Shown here piece after piece: positions 1 to 7,844 of a stretch of 39,286 nucleotides of DNA; within the stretch, counting starts at the first letter, position 1; every line of letters begins with the position of its first letter. This DNA is from JAAZBV01 sp964460435 (GTDB lineage Bacteria > Desulfobacterota > DSM-4660 > Desulfatiglandales > HGW-15): contig CAYWRH010000023.1 in assembly GCA_964460435.1 (NCBI GenBank), positions 1 to 39,286 of the forward strand, in the 5' to 3' direction. The notes below the pieces were generated by a model. It was not told the DNA's origin and did no database searches. It was given only the letters and a program-made list of their open reading frames with translations. The position numbers and the translations under genes are program-made.

Positions 1-483
1 CATAATGACCGTGAGCATATACTTGACAGACTGCTAAGTGGAATAAAAAAGGAATTTGATTTTATAATAATAGACAGCCCGCCTTCATTCAGTTTTCTCA
101 GTGTAAACGCAATAATTGCGGCTGACTGTTTAATAATACCTTTGCAGTGTGAATATTTTGCCCTTGAATCACTTGGACAGTTTTTTACGCTCTTTAAGGG
201 GTTAAAAAAAAAATACAGGGCACATACTAAAATAGCGGGGATATTGCTGAACATGTTCAACCCCCATGAACCGCTCTCCGTACGGATAGCCGGTGAGGTA
301 AGGAAGGGTTTTAATGGCATGGTATACAGGAGTGTTATTCCAAGGTGCAGCAGCATTAAGGAATCTGCCTGTCATCAGAAATCAGTAATCCTTACAGATA
401 TATCATCTGACGGATCAAAAGGTTTTATTTCTCTTGCAAGGGAAATAATAGGTTCCATGAGTTGTAATGATGAGGAGGAGTAA
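1..483 (+). CDS. ParA/Soj-family ATPase, 5' end outside window
   Basis: The frame is open from base 1, so only the last 160 residues are present. The visible part has the ParA Walker B-like strand FIIIDSPPS (about residues 21-29 of the fragment), the following helix and the IIPLQCEYFALESL segment. It ends with the typical VIPR...S..ES...VIL.D..S.G......LA.EII signature of ParA/Soj proteins. The deviant Walker A (KGGxGKT) must lie upstream and cannot be checked. These ATPases bind DNA nonspecifically when ATP-bound and position chromosomes, plasmids or protein cargo. The next gene starts 3 bases after the stop, so the three genes 1-2295 look co-transcribed. No ParB is visible, so the partner is open. 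Family assignment is sure; chromosomal partitioning versus cargo positioning is not. Confidence 0.9.
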   Translation, partial: HNDREHILDRLLSGIKKEFDFIIIDSPPSFSFLSVNAIIAADCLIIPLQCEYFALESLGQFFTLFKGLKKKYRAHTKIAGILLNMFNPHEPLSVRIAGEVRKGFNGMVYRSVIPRCSSIKESACHQKSVILTDISSDGSKGFISLAREIIGSMSCNDEEE

Positions 484-486
484 GGC

Positions 487-891
487 ATGAAAATAACAAA
501 TTCCGAGATAATCAAAAATGGCGAGCAGGAGTTAATGGATGCAATAACCGCTGACCTTGACTGGAGTGCAATCGAGAGGATTATCATGAAGGAGCATAAC
601 CTCCGCATTGAGGAGGATATAGAATACAAGAGCGGTGATATCATTGCGATAAATAATCAGATTGCATATAAGCTTTCATTTGAAGTTAAGGTAAACCTTT
701 CAGTGCTGCTTGACAGAAACGGCGATTATCTCTCAGTAAATATTGATAACAGAAAAGAGATCACGGGTGAAGAGCCAGGCGCTGTTTCTAGAAAAGAGAC
801 TGATGCATCTGATGATCTTGCTCCTGACACATCTGATGAGATGGGTAAAAAGGTGGATAATATACTGGACAATATAAAAAGTGCTGCATGA
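487..891 (+). CDS. unknown protein, co-transcribed with parA
   Basis: A 134-residue protein I do not recognise. ATG follows the parA stop by 3 bases, with the purine-rich GATGAGGAGGAGTAAGGC run at the parA 3' end serving as ribosome binding site. Residues about 1-95 look folded: a helical start (EIIKNGEQELMDAI), then beta-rich alternation (AYKLSFEVKVNLSVLLDRNGDYLSVNID). The last 40 residues are Asp/Ser/Glu/Lys-rich and probably disordered, ending in a short helix. There is no signal peptide or membrane segment, so it should be cytoplasmic. Tight coupling to a ParA ATPase makes it a candidate partner, adaptor or cargo, by context only. Confidence 0.75.
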   Translation: MKITNSEIIKNGEQELMDAITADLDWSAIERIIMKEHNLRIEEDIEYKSGDIIAINNQIAYKLSFEVKVNLSVLLDRNGDYLSVNIDNRKEITGEEPGAVSRKETDASDDLAPDTSDEMGKKVDNILDNIKSAA

Positions 892-930
892 GATTTACCT
901 GAAAGGGATAAAGGATAAACAGGAATAAAA

Positions 931-2295
931 ATGGAAAATGACACTTCGAAGAAGAGCGCTGAAAATAATCAGACCCAAGCTAATGAGGAACAGCCTGTAG
1001 TACAGGTGGCTGATTCAGGCAGTATGCCCCTGATAAGGGAGTTCAATAATATACTTGGCATTCATATTGAGCACCTGCTTGGCACCAGATACGGAATAGA
1101 TGAACTTGAACTTAATTTATTTTCCGTATCATGTGTTGTGCTCCTTGCTACACGTGAGACAGAAATAGAGACCTTCCCGGCCCTGCCCCCGCCGCGATAT
1201 ACTGCCTCCACTCTTATTGAAGAGCTGGCTGAGATGAGTATTGAGCCTGACAGTGAAATCAGGAATGTCATAGAGGATATGATAAACAAGAATTACCTGA
1301 AGATCACAGATGAGCGTATGTTCTGCAACAAGCCCATGATCAGCATGGCGCAGCTTTTTGATCGCATCTTTCCCAATATGCCGGGCCTTAATCTGGTTGC
1401 ATATCTAGGGCAGATGATAGACGAGGTGACAGCAGGCAGAAAGTCACAGGAGGATGCATGCAAACAGTTTCACCAGATGCTTGATATCCAGGGGGTATCT
1501 GTTAATGAGGCAGCAGCCAAATCCGCAAAAAAGAGGTTCTCTCATCTGAGGATCGGGGATGACACCCCTGTTGAAAAAAAGGAAAAGAGGCCGGTTGTTA
1601 TCCCTGTAAAACCGGTTGATATTTTCAGCCAGCTGCGGACAGACAAGGTAATAAAACCCTCTTCCATAATCAAAAGCATTCAACAACCATCAGCTGTTGA
1701 GCCGGCTGTAAGTCAGGATACATCCGCCTCATTATCTTCAAAAATAGATCATGATGCTGAAACAGGTGGTTTACCGGAAACTGGCAAATATACAAAAGAT
1801 ATCAACCCTCCCCGGGATATGTCTGAACTTGAAACAGGAGCAGATGAGGATGATAGGGATATTCAGGCTGAGACCTCTGAGGGGTTTGAACCGCCTGATG
1901 ACAGGGAGATTGAAGACAGGATACTTGAATTTGAGGCACAGCTCGGCCTCAAATGCCCGCTGTGCGGCACAGGCAGCATCAAAACAAGTGAGACAGCAAA
2001 GGGAAAGACCTATTATCACTGTTCAAGCAGTGGCTGCAATTTTATCAGCTGGGGAAAGCCCTACTATATTGACTGCCCTAAATGTGCTAGCAACTTCCTG
2101 ATTGAGGTTACTGACAGCAGCGGAAAAAGCTTTCTGAAATGCCCGAAGGCGACATGTGCACACTGGCAGAAATTCCCCTGGGAAATGTCAGGTTCTGATG
2201 CAGATGATACGTTGACTGATCCTGGTTCAGGAGATGCCAGTGCACCGAAAAGAGTGGTTCGCAGAAAAAGAAGGGTTGTCAGGCGAAAGAGGTAA
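931..2295 (+). CDS. DNA-binding-like protein with two C-terminal zinc ribbons
   Basis: A 454-residue protein. Residues about 35-135 are helical and resemble a winged-helix region (STLIEELAEM, then EDMINKNYLKITDERM). Residues about 215-330 are a low-complexity acidic/Pro/Ser linker. Residues 342-409 hold two four-cysteine zinc ribbons: C342/C345/C364/C369 and C382/C385/C404/C409, spaced like the C-terminal zinc fingers of type I topoisomerases. The last 15 residues are very basic and contain the heptapeptide RVVRRKR twice in tandem. No topoisomerase catalytic domain is present. Zinc ribbons plus a basic tail suggest nucleic-acid binding. It is the third gene after parA, 39 bases after the second, so it could supply the DNA-contacting role normally given by ParB. 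That role is inference. Confidence 0.8.
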   Translation: MENDTSKKSAENNQTQANEEQPVVQVADSGSMPLIREFNNILGIHIEHLLGTRYGIDELELNLFSVSCVVLLATRETEIETFPALPPPRYTASTLIEELAEMSIEPDSEIRNVIEDMINKNYLKITDERMFCNKPMISMAQLFDRIFPNMPGLNLVAYLGQMIDEVTAGRKSQEDACKQFHQMLDIQGVSVNEAAAKSAKKRFSHLRIGDDTPVEKKEKRPVVIPVKPVDIFSQLRTDKVIKPSSIIKSIQQPSAVEPAVSQDTSASLSSKIDHDAETGGLPETGKYTKDINPPRDMSELETGADEDDRDIQAETSEGFEPPDDREIEDRILEFEAQLGLKCPLCGTGSIKTSETAKGKTYYHCSSSGCNFISWGKPYYIDCPKCASNFLIEVTDSSGKSFLKCPKATCAHWQKFPWEMSGSDADDTLTDPGSGDASAPKRVVRRKRRVVRRKR

Positions 2296-2335
2296 CCCTT
2301 TCCGGAGAGCAGGGCAGGAAACAGATTTATGCTGG

Positions 2336-3253
2336 TTAGCCCTGTCTGCCAATAGGCCTTACAGACATTACAGAACACCCTGCCTTACGAATGACCCTTT
2401 CCGTGGTTGCCCCCACAAATAATGATTCCACAAGGCTGTGCCCCCTTACACCCATAATAATGAGATCAATATCCTGCACATCCGCAAATTTAACAAGCTC
2501 TTCATGTGCGATTCCTGAAAGCAGGCGTGTCTTGGGTTTGCACCAGTTATATGCCTCCTCTGGCACCAGGGCCTCCAGCTGGTCTTTAAGCTGCTTATGA
2601 AGGCTCTTTCTGATTTCCTCGCGTGCCCCCTGAACAGATTTCGGGATATCCTTATAACGGGGGGTTTCAAGCACATGAACGATATAGAGGTCTGACTGGT
2701 ACTCCTGGGCCAGGGCCAGGCCATATTCAAGGGCAAGATTTGAATCAGAGGAGAAATCAGACCCGACAAGAATACGGTTGAACCTGATCTCCTTATCCCT
2801 GGTAAGGGCCGGATCATTTTCAGGGTCGTGAACAGTAAGAAGAGGGCATGGAAGGCTGTGCATCAAATGTTCTGTAACAGAGCCCAGCACAAGCCTTTTA
2901 AGGCCTGCCCTGCCCCTTGTAGCTGTAATGGCCAGATCAACCCGGTTTTCGTGGACAAGACGGGTGATTTCATCTGCGGCATTACCGATGGTAACAATAG
3001 GTTCCCAGTCTATGCTGTATTTCTCCATTATACGTTTCATGCGTTTATGGGCATAATCTTCCATATGGGTCAGCTGTGATTCAAATGCGTATGTGGCTTC
3101 GCCGTACATGGTGGCTGAAGAGAGGTCAATCACGTGGCACAAATACAGTTTTGCATTATACTCCCTGGCAAGGGAGGCCCCATAAAAGACCGCATGATTG
3201 GATAATTCTGAAAAATCGGTAGCGCACATGATTTTATCAAGCTTTACACGCAT
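2336..3253 (-). CDS. tandem-domain universal stress protein
   Basis: A 305-residue protein with two UspA domains. Domain 1 begins KIMCATDFSELSNHAV and ends with the nucleotide-binding motif TRGRAGLKRLVLGSVTEHL. Domain 2 begins RILVGSDFSSDSNLAL and ends GVRGHSLVESLFVGATTERV, the same G2xG(6x)G(S/T/A) pattern. I chose ATG at 3253 because GGAGGG lies 8 bases upstream; the frame stays open upstream but lacks a better start. Two-domain Usp proteins are soluble cytoplasmic ATP-binding stress proteins whose precise targets are usually unknown. It converges with the zinc-ribbon gene, with 40 bases between the stops. A candidate promoter lies at 3321-3349. Family sure; physiological trigger unknown. 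Confidence 0.92.
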   Translation of the reverse strand: MRVKLDKIMCATDFSELSNHAVFYGASLAREYNAKLYLCHVIDLSSATMYGEATYAFESQLTHMEDYAHKRMKRIMEKYSIDWEPIVTIGNAADEITRLVHENRVDLAITATRGRAGLKRLVLGSVTEHLMHSLPCPLLTVHDPENDPALTRDKEIRFNRILVGSDFSSDSNLALEYGLALAQEYQSDLYIVHVLETPRYKDIPKSVQGAREEIRKSLHKQLKDQLEALVPEEAYNWCKPKTRLLSGIAHEELVKFADVQDIDLIIMGVRGHSLVESLFVGATTERVIRKAGCSVMSVRPIGRQG

Positions 3254-3320
3254 TTTCGTAGCCCTCCATGTTTGTGTTTGGATAATAATTATCAAAGGTG
3301 CAGGAATTAGGCAATATTCT

Positions 3321-3349
3321 ATTCTATATTCAACTATAATATTTTACAA
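3321..3349 (-). promoter_or_regulatory. candidate sigma70 promoter of the Usp gene
   Basis: On the minus strand the -35 box TTGTAA (3349-3344) is followed after 17 bases by the -10 box TAGAAT (3326-3321). That is 4 of 6 and 5 of 6 matches to consensus. Transcription would start near 3314, giving a leader of about 60 bases before the ATG at 3253. The region is AT-rich, so a chance match is possible. Confidence 0.35.
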
Positions 3350-3483
3350 ACGTAGATATTCTGATGATTTTGACCTTTTTACTAAAAATAATTACACTGG
3401 CATGGTAAAACATATCACAGGATTATTAGCATAGTGCTCCTTGCACCTCTTTCTCGCTGTAGCCTCTGCCAAAGGTGGACACC

Positions 3484-3511
3484 CCTTGCGCCCTGGGCCT
3501 GGCGCCTTGTA
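3484..3511. repeat. tandem heptamer repeat, four units
   Basis: Four in-register 7-mers are visible: CCTTGCG, CCCTGGG, CCTGGCG, CCTTGTA, followed by a further CC. The block is clearly more GC-rich than its surroundings. The same heptamer family (CCYTGNG) builds the large hairpin at 33036-33102, so this is a dispersed intergenic repeat family of this genome. It lies just upstream of the regulator promoter. Confidence 0.6.
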
Positions 3512-3525
3512 CCTTTTTTTATCTA

Positions 3526-3554
3526 TTGACATTCATATTCTATTGCCTTATTAT
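3526..3554 (+). promoter_or_regulatory. strong sigma70-type promoter of the regulator gene
   Basis: A consensus -35 box TTGACA (3526-3531), a 17-base spacer and a -10 box TATTAT (3549-3554) match the housekeeping promoter consensus at 11 of 12 positions. The expected start is near 3561, about 25 bases before the ATG at 3586, so the leader is short. The -10 box is the outer end of the inverted repeat at 3549-3577, which implies repression by whatever binds there. Confidence 0.7.
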
Positions 3555-3577
3555 GAGTAGCATTTCTACTCATAATA
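3549..3577. promoter_or_regulatory. perfect 12-bp inverted repeat, probable operator
   Basis: TATTATGAGTAG (3549-3560) and CTACTCATAATA (3566-3577) are perfect inverted repeats separated by the five bases CATTT. The left arm contains the -10 box and the right arm ends at the AGGA ribosome binding site (3577-3580). A dimeric winged-helix protein bound here would block RNA polymerase. The gene just downstream encodes such a protein, so autorepression is the simplest reading. In RNA the same repeat could fold into a hairpin next to the ribosome binding site. Confidence 0.65.
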
Positions 3578-3585
3578 GGATAATT

Positions 3586-4134
3586 ATGAATGACCTTTTT
3601 TCAGGATTGATCGCATCAAAGACAAGAATAAAGCTTCTTGTACGGCTCTTTTTTAACCCTGATGCCAGGTCATACCTGAGAGAACTTGCCAGTGAATTCA
3701 ATGTTTCAACCAATGCAGTCCGGGAAGAGTTAAACCAGCTCACAGAAACAAAATTTCTTGAATCTGAAAAGGACGGGAGGCAGATCTATTACAGGGCAAA
3801 TAAAAAACATCCCCTGTTCCCTGAACTTAAGTCAATGGTAAACAAGGTAATGGGTCTTGATCAGGTGATAGACAGCATTGTAACGAGGCTGGGCGACCTT
3901 GAGCTTGCCTTTCTGCTGGACGATTATGCTGAAGGGAAAGATACCGGCATAATGGATCTCCTTCTGGTGGGGAATATTGATGAATATCACCTTAATGATT
4001 TGAGTAGAAAAACCGAAAGATATATTAAAAGAAAGATACGCTCTCTTGTGCTGACCAGAGAAGAGTATGAGAACCTGAAGCCAAAACTCGAAACCAGGCC
4101 AAAACTACTCATCTGGGAAGCGCCAGGAAAATAG
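3586..4134 (+). CDS. winged-helix transcriptional regulator heading glycan locus
   Basis: A 182-residue protein beginning MNDLFSGLIASKTRIKLL. Residues about 12-80 form an ArsR/MarR-like winged helix: YLRELASEFNVSTNAVREEL is the helix-turn-helix and DGRQIYYRANKKHPLF the wing. The rest (IVTRLGDLELAFLLDDYAEGKDTGIMDLLLVGNID) resembles a nucleotidyltransferase-like fold without obvious catalytic acids, as I recall from regulators at the front of deltaproteobacterial polysaccharide clusters. I chose ATG at 3586 (AGGA 5 bases upstream) over an upstream ATG at 3475, whose extra 37 residues would be encoded by the promoter and operator. It probably regulates itself and perhaps the adjacent glycan genes. 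Domain sure, targets inferred. Confidence 0.85.
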   Translation: MNDLFSGLIASKTRIKLLVRLFFNPDARSYLRELASEFNVSTNAVREELNQLTETKFLESEKDGRQIYYRANKKHPLFPELKSMVNKVMGLDQVIDSIVTRLGDLELAFLLDDYAEGKDTGIMDLLLVGNIDEYHLNDLSRKTERYIKRKIRSLVLTREEYENLKPKLETRPKLLIWEAPGK

Positions 4135-4223
4135 AAATATTTATATTCTATTGGCCAACGGTATATGTTTTGCAGAAAGCCATGAGACATGTAACTTAAA
4201 GGGCGGAGCTGTATAAAAATTAT

Positions 4224-4589
4224 ATGAAAAATAAAATTAACATACTGGTTGTCGGAGGGGCTGGCTATATTGGTTCCCATATGTGCAAATACCTTTATCA
4301 AAAAGGGTATACCCCTGTTGTGCTGGATAATCTTGTTTACGGGCACCATGAGGCAGTAAAGTGGGGGCCTTTTATTGAAGGCCCTATGGAAGATGCATCG
4401 CTTTTAAGCCGGATATTCAAAGACTACAGCATACAGGCTGTAATGCATTTTGCTGCCTTTGCCTATGTTGGGGAGTCAGTCACTGACCCTGGCAAATATT
4501 ATCTTAATAATGTTTCAGCATCCATCTCCCTATTGGATTCAATATTGAGATATCAAAAGCATGATAGTAACTCCGTGGCGATGGCATGA
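4224..4589 (+). pseudogene. galE: 3'-truncated UDP-glucose 4-epimerase remnant
   Basis: The 121-residue frame begins with an intact Rossmann start, VVGGAGYIGSHMCKYL (GxxGxxG), and keeps the epimerase landmarks VVLDNLVYGH, FAAFAYVGESV and YYLNNVSAS. It stops after SILRYQ, when the sequence becomes unrelated (KHDSNSVAMA and stop). Complete GalE proteins are about 320-340 residues. The catalytic Ser/Thr-Tyr-Lys (YxxxK) region and the sugar-binding half are absent, and no continuation is recognisable in 4590-4742. It is therefore a fragment, most likely left by a deletion or recombination at about 4558. It sits directly after the winged-helix regulator, a usual place for galE in such clusters. 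Confidence 0.85.
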
Positions 4590-4742
4590 TAAACACCCGA
4601 ATGGATATTAGTAAAAGGGTATAGATTTTAAGTATTTTATATCTTTAACAGGAACAATAAAATCAGGCATTAAGTCTTAACTTGAGGTCGCGCCATAGCG
4701 GATATGAGTTTTTAGGAGACTGTAATAATTAATACCAATTAT

Positions 4743-6500
4743 TTACAATATTTCATAAAGCATGAGAGATTCATCCTTTCTTCCAAGCCGGAACTTGACC
4801 AGATCAGGGTATATCTTTTCCAGTGCCCTGCTTGAATACCATTTAAGATTTTCATACATTTGCAGCTCACTGATAGAGCTTGTGCTGTGAAATAACAGAA
4901 TCCAGCGCACCCCTGTTTTTTTGCCATAGGCAGCCACCTTTTCAAGCGAGTCATTGGGTAGAATATGATACGGGCTCCCGATAATATATGCTTCATAGGG
5001 AAAAAGGCTGAATACTGGTTCACCATTTACTATTTTTTTAAAGTCATAACCATATTCATTATCAATACCCAAATATTTTGGGCTCAGGCTGAGATCTGTA
5101 AAAAATCTTGGAGTAGTAGCAAGCACTGAAGTAAATATAAAAAATATCATTAAAAAAGAAGGCAGCTTGAATTTAGGTATTCTCTTTAATTTATTGAACA
5201 ATATATCCATTTCTATTGATATGTGCATCAGGCAGAAGGGAAAAAGAATGTAGGCATACCTGGCAATTTTATCTGTTAACACAGATATGGCAAGAAGGTA
5301 TATGATTATAAATGATGGCAGCAAGAATCTTTCAAGACTTCTTTTTTTATCAGTTTTTAGAAACAGAGGGGCAAAACACAAAATGAAAAACAGTATAGTC
5401 CCGAAGCTCCCCAGGCTGACTTGCAGATTAAGGATATTGTTCCATATCTTTTTAAAGTATACCCTTGGGTTTAATAAACCTAATAAAGCCTTTTTTAAAC
5501 TACCTGATTGTTCCTTCCCTTCAAAATGTACGTTACTGTACATCTCTGAGGCATCAGGGAGAAGCTCACGCATTCGTCTCCTCTGCGCATAAATAATACC
5601 ATACTCATAATCAGGTTGTCCTTCAATAAGTTTAACTAAATTATCAGGAAGATCTTTTGCCTGCTCTATTTTTTCTATTATTCTGGAATCATCAACTTTT
5701 ACAACGTATTCATTTTTTCTGAAGTGCTGCTTTAAAGGGTGTTGGCCTGTCTGCCAATAGAGTACTATTGAATAGGGAACCAGTATCACAAGAGAACCAA
5801 AGGCTACGATAAGGTATTTATTCAGTATTGTCCGTCGGCTGTTTTTTGATTGAATAAACCATTGGAAAAGGAATAGAAGCCCTATAAACAAATAGATAAC
5901 CACCCCTATTTGTCTTGATAAAAAGACTAGGCTGCATGATAAACCGAGGAAAAACAACAATACATGTTGTTTTTTATGACAGGAATTGATTACCAGTAAA
6001 GACAGCCAAAGAGTGAAACCAATTGTTAATAAAAAGACTGCTTCTGTTAAAGGCCTCATACCGACCAGAAAAAAGTAGTAATTGACCTGGATAAGGATCA
6101 GCGCAATAACCGCTATTACGCGATTTGCCAATTGTTTTATTAGCAGGAATGCAGGAATGCAAAATAACAACATGCAGATACTATTGATATATTCCGCGAC
6201 ATTTAAGGTCTCGGACGAGAAAAATCTGCCAACGGCGATAAGAAAAGGATATATGGGTGGAAGAATAAGACCAGTATCAATATGTCCCCACGAAGGCAGA
6301 TATAAAAGGCCTGTGTTAAAAAGATTCTTTGCAAATGTCAGATATGCAAATAGATCGGGAGGAAAGATTCCAGGACTCAGGGTGATAAAATAGAGGATTG
6401 GGTTCATTAAGAATATGAATACAATACTAAAAATATCCTGATACAAAGGTCCGATTGATGAACCTATCTTTATATTACTCTTTCTTATCGATATGTTCAT
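4743..6500 (-). CDS. GT39/ArnT-like polytopic membrane glycosyltransferase
   Basis: About 585 residues with a very hydrophobic N-terminal two-thirds (roughly 10-12 membrane segments) and a soluble C-terminal part of about 130 residues. The topology and the first extracytoplasmic loop (SPGIFPPDLFAYLTFAKNLF) fit the PMT/ArnT (GT39/GT83) superfamily. These enzymes move a sugar from a polyprenyl-phosphate donor to lipid or protein on the outer face of the inner membrane. The loop has Asp but not the usual Asp-Glu pair. I prefer ATG at 6500 (MNISIRKSN); a GTG at 6572 in the same frame would add 24 polar residues without a clear ribosome site. It is transcribed divergently from the glycan operon. 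Acceptor unknown. Confidence 0.75.
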   Translation of the reverse strand: MNISIRKSNIKIGSSIGPLYQDIFSIVFIFLMNPILYFITLSPGIFPPDLFAYLTFAKNLFNTGLLYLPSWGHIDTGLILPPIYPFLIAVGRFFSSETLNVAEYINSICMLLFCIPAFLLIKQLANRVIAVIALILIQVNYYFFLVGMRPLTEAVFLLTIGFTLWLSLLVINSCHKKQHVLLFFLGLSCSLVFLSRQIGVVIYLFIGLLFLFQWFIQSKNSRRTILNKYLIVAFGSLVILVPYSIVLYWQTGQHPLKQHFRKNEYVVKVDDSRIIEKIEQAKDLPDNLVKLIEGQPDYEYGIIYAQRRRMRELLPDASEMYSNVHFEGKEQSGSLKKALLGLLNPRVYFKKIWNNILNLQVSLGSFGTILFFILCFAPLFLKTDKKRSLERFLLPSFIIIYLLAISVLTDKIARYAYILFPFCLMHISIEMDILFNKLKRIPKFKLPSFLMIFFIFTSVLATTPRFFTDLSLSPKYLGIDNEYGYDFKKIVNGEPVFSLFPYEAYIIGSPYHILPNDSLEKVAAYGKKTGVRWILLFHSTSSISELQMYENLKWYSSRALEKIYPDLVKFRLGRKDESLMLYEIL

Positions 6501-6566
6501 AGTACATTTAACCCCTAATAGATATTCAACGTAATCATATTTATTAAACTCATATAGTAAATAAAG

Positions 6567-6582
6567 TGGCACGATCTTTGTT
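6567..6582 (+). promoter_or_regulatory. near-consensus sigma54 (-24/-12) element
   Basis: TGGCACG at 6567-6573 is followed after four bases by TTGT at 6578-6581. This matches the RpoN consensus TGGCACG-N4-TTGC except for the final C of the -12 GC. The GG-to-G spacing is correct. It would drive the plus-strand glycan operon, whose first gene starts about 190 bases downstream at 6777. The missing -12 C weakens the case, because that base is normally conserved. Confidence 0.3.
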
Positions 6583-6776
6583 TATGAAACGATTAGATAA
6601 TTAGGAAATACTTTATTTACTAGAATTTATCAATGATTAATGAATTTGCAAATCCTCATGAAAGATAAACGATAGAAACTTGCCAGAAAAAAACATTTAT
6701 TATTAGTATACATGAGATAATCCGTCGGAATTATTGAAAATTATTTTAATGTTACAAAGAACGAAGGAGTAAATGG

Positions 6777-7844
6777 ATGAACATATTTGTTAATATCAGT
6801 CACCCTGCACATGTGCATCTTTTTAGAAATGCAATTAAGATATTTAAACAAAATGGACATAAGGTGATTGTTGGCGCAAGAAACAAAGAATTCACACTTA
6901 GTTTATTAAAGTCATATAATATTCCATATATTATTCTTACTGAGAAGAGAGCTGGAATAGTCGGGTTAGTGAAAGAACTGTTCGAACAGCAAATTAAGAT
7001 ATCAAAAATAATAAAATCAAATCCGGTTGATATTATGTTACAGATGAATGGGATTTTTAATGCACCGGTCGGACGCTATTATAAAATACCGACACTTGCT
7101 TTTTCGGATACTGAAAACGATAAATGGGCAAACAGATTATCTTTCCCCTTAAGCACACATGTTTTTTCTCCTTCCTGCTGGAATCACAAAGTATGTGGTT
7201 CCTGGAAAAATCAGATATTTTATCCTGGTTATCATGAACTTGCATATCTCAGTCCCAGGTATCTGCCATCTAATATTAAGCGGGAAAATATTTTTCTGTT
7301 AAGGTTTGTAGGTTGGAAAGCCGGTCATGATATCGGAGAAAAGGGTTTATCCGACAGACAAAAAATAGAACTTGCCAACACCTTGAAGAAATTCGGCGCT
7401 GTTTATATATCATCCGAATCCCCTCTTCCTGAAGAGATAACTGATCTAGGTGTCAAATTTCCTCCGTCAGAAATTCATAATGTGATGATGAAATGTAAAA
7501 TGGTTGTTGGGGAATCAGCTACTATGGCCTCTGAAGCAGCATGTCTTGGCATCCCGGCTATCTTTATTTCCAACACAGGCAGAGGATACACTACTGAGCA
7601 AGACAATAAATATAACTTAATAAAACATTATCAGTTGAAACAATGGAGTAGCATTATCGGCACAGTTAAAACCTGGGCATCCCTAGATATGGAGGCACAA
7701 TGGCAGGAAAAGCGCATAAACATGCTTAAGGATAAAATTGATGTCACCGCCTGGCTCGTGGATCTTGTACAAAATTATCCCGATAGCATACATGAAAGCC
7801 TGAATGGTAACTTTAAAAGGTATCAAATCAAATGTGCGGAATAG
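6777..7844 (+). CDS. DUF354-family glycosyltransferase-like protein
   Basis: A 355-residue protein beginning MNIFVNISHPAHVHLFRNAI, the typical DUF354 start (related in fold to UDP-GlcNAc 2-epimerase and GT-B transferases). Later motifs fit a nucleotide-sugar binding second lobe: GYHELAYLSP, KFPPSEIHNVMMKC and VVGESATMASEAACLGIPAIFIS. No membrane segment. GAAGGAG lies 9 bases before the ATG, so the start is firm. It is the first gene of the plus-strand glycan operon and overlaps asnB by 13 bases. By family and context it either transfers a sugar or processes a nucleotide sugar; the substrate cannot be read. Members commonly sit in archaeal and bacterial surface-glycan loci. Confidence 0.8.
   Translation: MNIFVNISHPAHVHLFRNAIKIFKQNGHKVIVGARNKEFTLSLLKSYNIPYIILTEKRAGIVGLVKELFEQQIKISKIIKSNPVDIMLQMNGIFNAPVGRYYKIPTLAFSDTENDKWANRLSFPLSTHVFSPSCWNHKVCGSWKNQIFYPGYHELAYLSPRYLPSNIKRENIFLLRFVGWKAGHDIGEKGLSDRQKIELANTLKKFGAVYISSESPLPEEITDLGVKFPPSEIHNVMMKCKMVVGESATMASEAACLGIPAIFISNTGRGYTTEQDNKYNLIKHYQLKQWSSIIGTVKTWASLDMEAQWQEKRINMLKDKIDVTAWLVDLVQNYPDSIHESLNGNFKRYQIKCAE

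Larger units (their letters stand above)
3254..3525. other. intergenic region between usp and regulator gene
   Basis: Part of a 332-base stretch with no credible gene. From left to right it holds the ribosome binding site of the Usp gene, a near-palindrome GATAATAATTATC at 3281-3293 in its leader, a candidate minus-strand promoter at 3321-3349, plain AT-rich sequence, a small hairpin GTGC-TCCTT-GCAC around 3434-3446, and a GC-rich tandem heptamer block at 3484-3511. The plus-strand promoter and operator of the next gene start at 3526. Open frames here lack coding character. Confidence 0.6.

Noticed and set aside
2310..2344. CAGGGC/GCCCTG inverted repeat between the convergent zinc-ribbon and Usp genes, as a terminator
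   Set aside because: Loop of over 20 bases, one arm inside the Usp coding region, and no T-run.
3475..3585. N-terminal extension of the regulator with a hydrophobic stretch resembling a membrane helix
   Set aside because: The extension is encoded by the promoter, operator and heptamer DNA; ATG at 3586 has an AGGA site and begins the conserved protein.
4663..4728. Minus-strand peptide ending SYPLWRDLKLRLNA, looking like the tail of a protein after the broken galE
   Set aside because: Only about 20 codons between stops; it could be a gene remnant but cannot be told from chance without a search.
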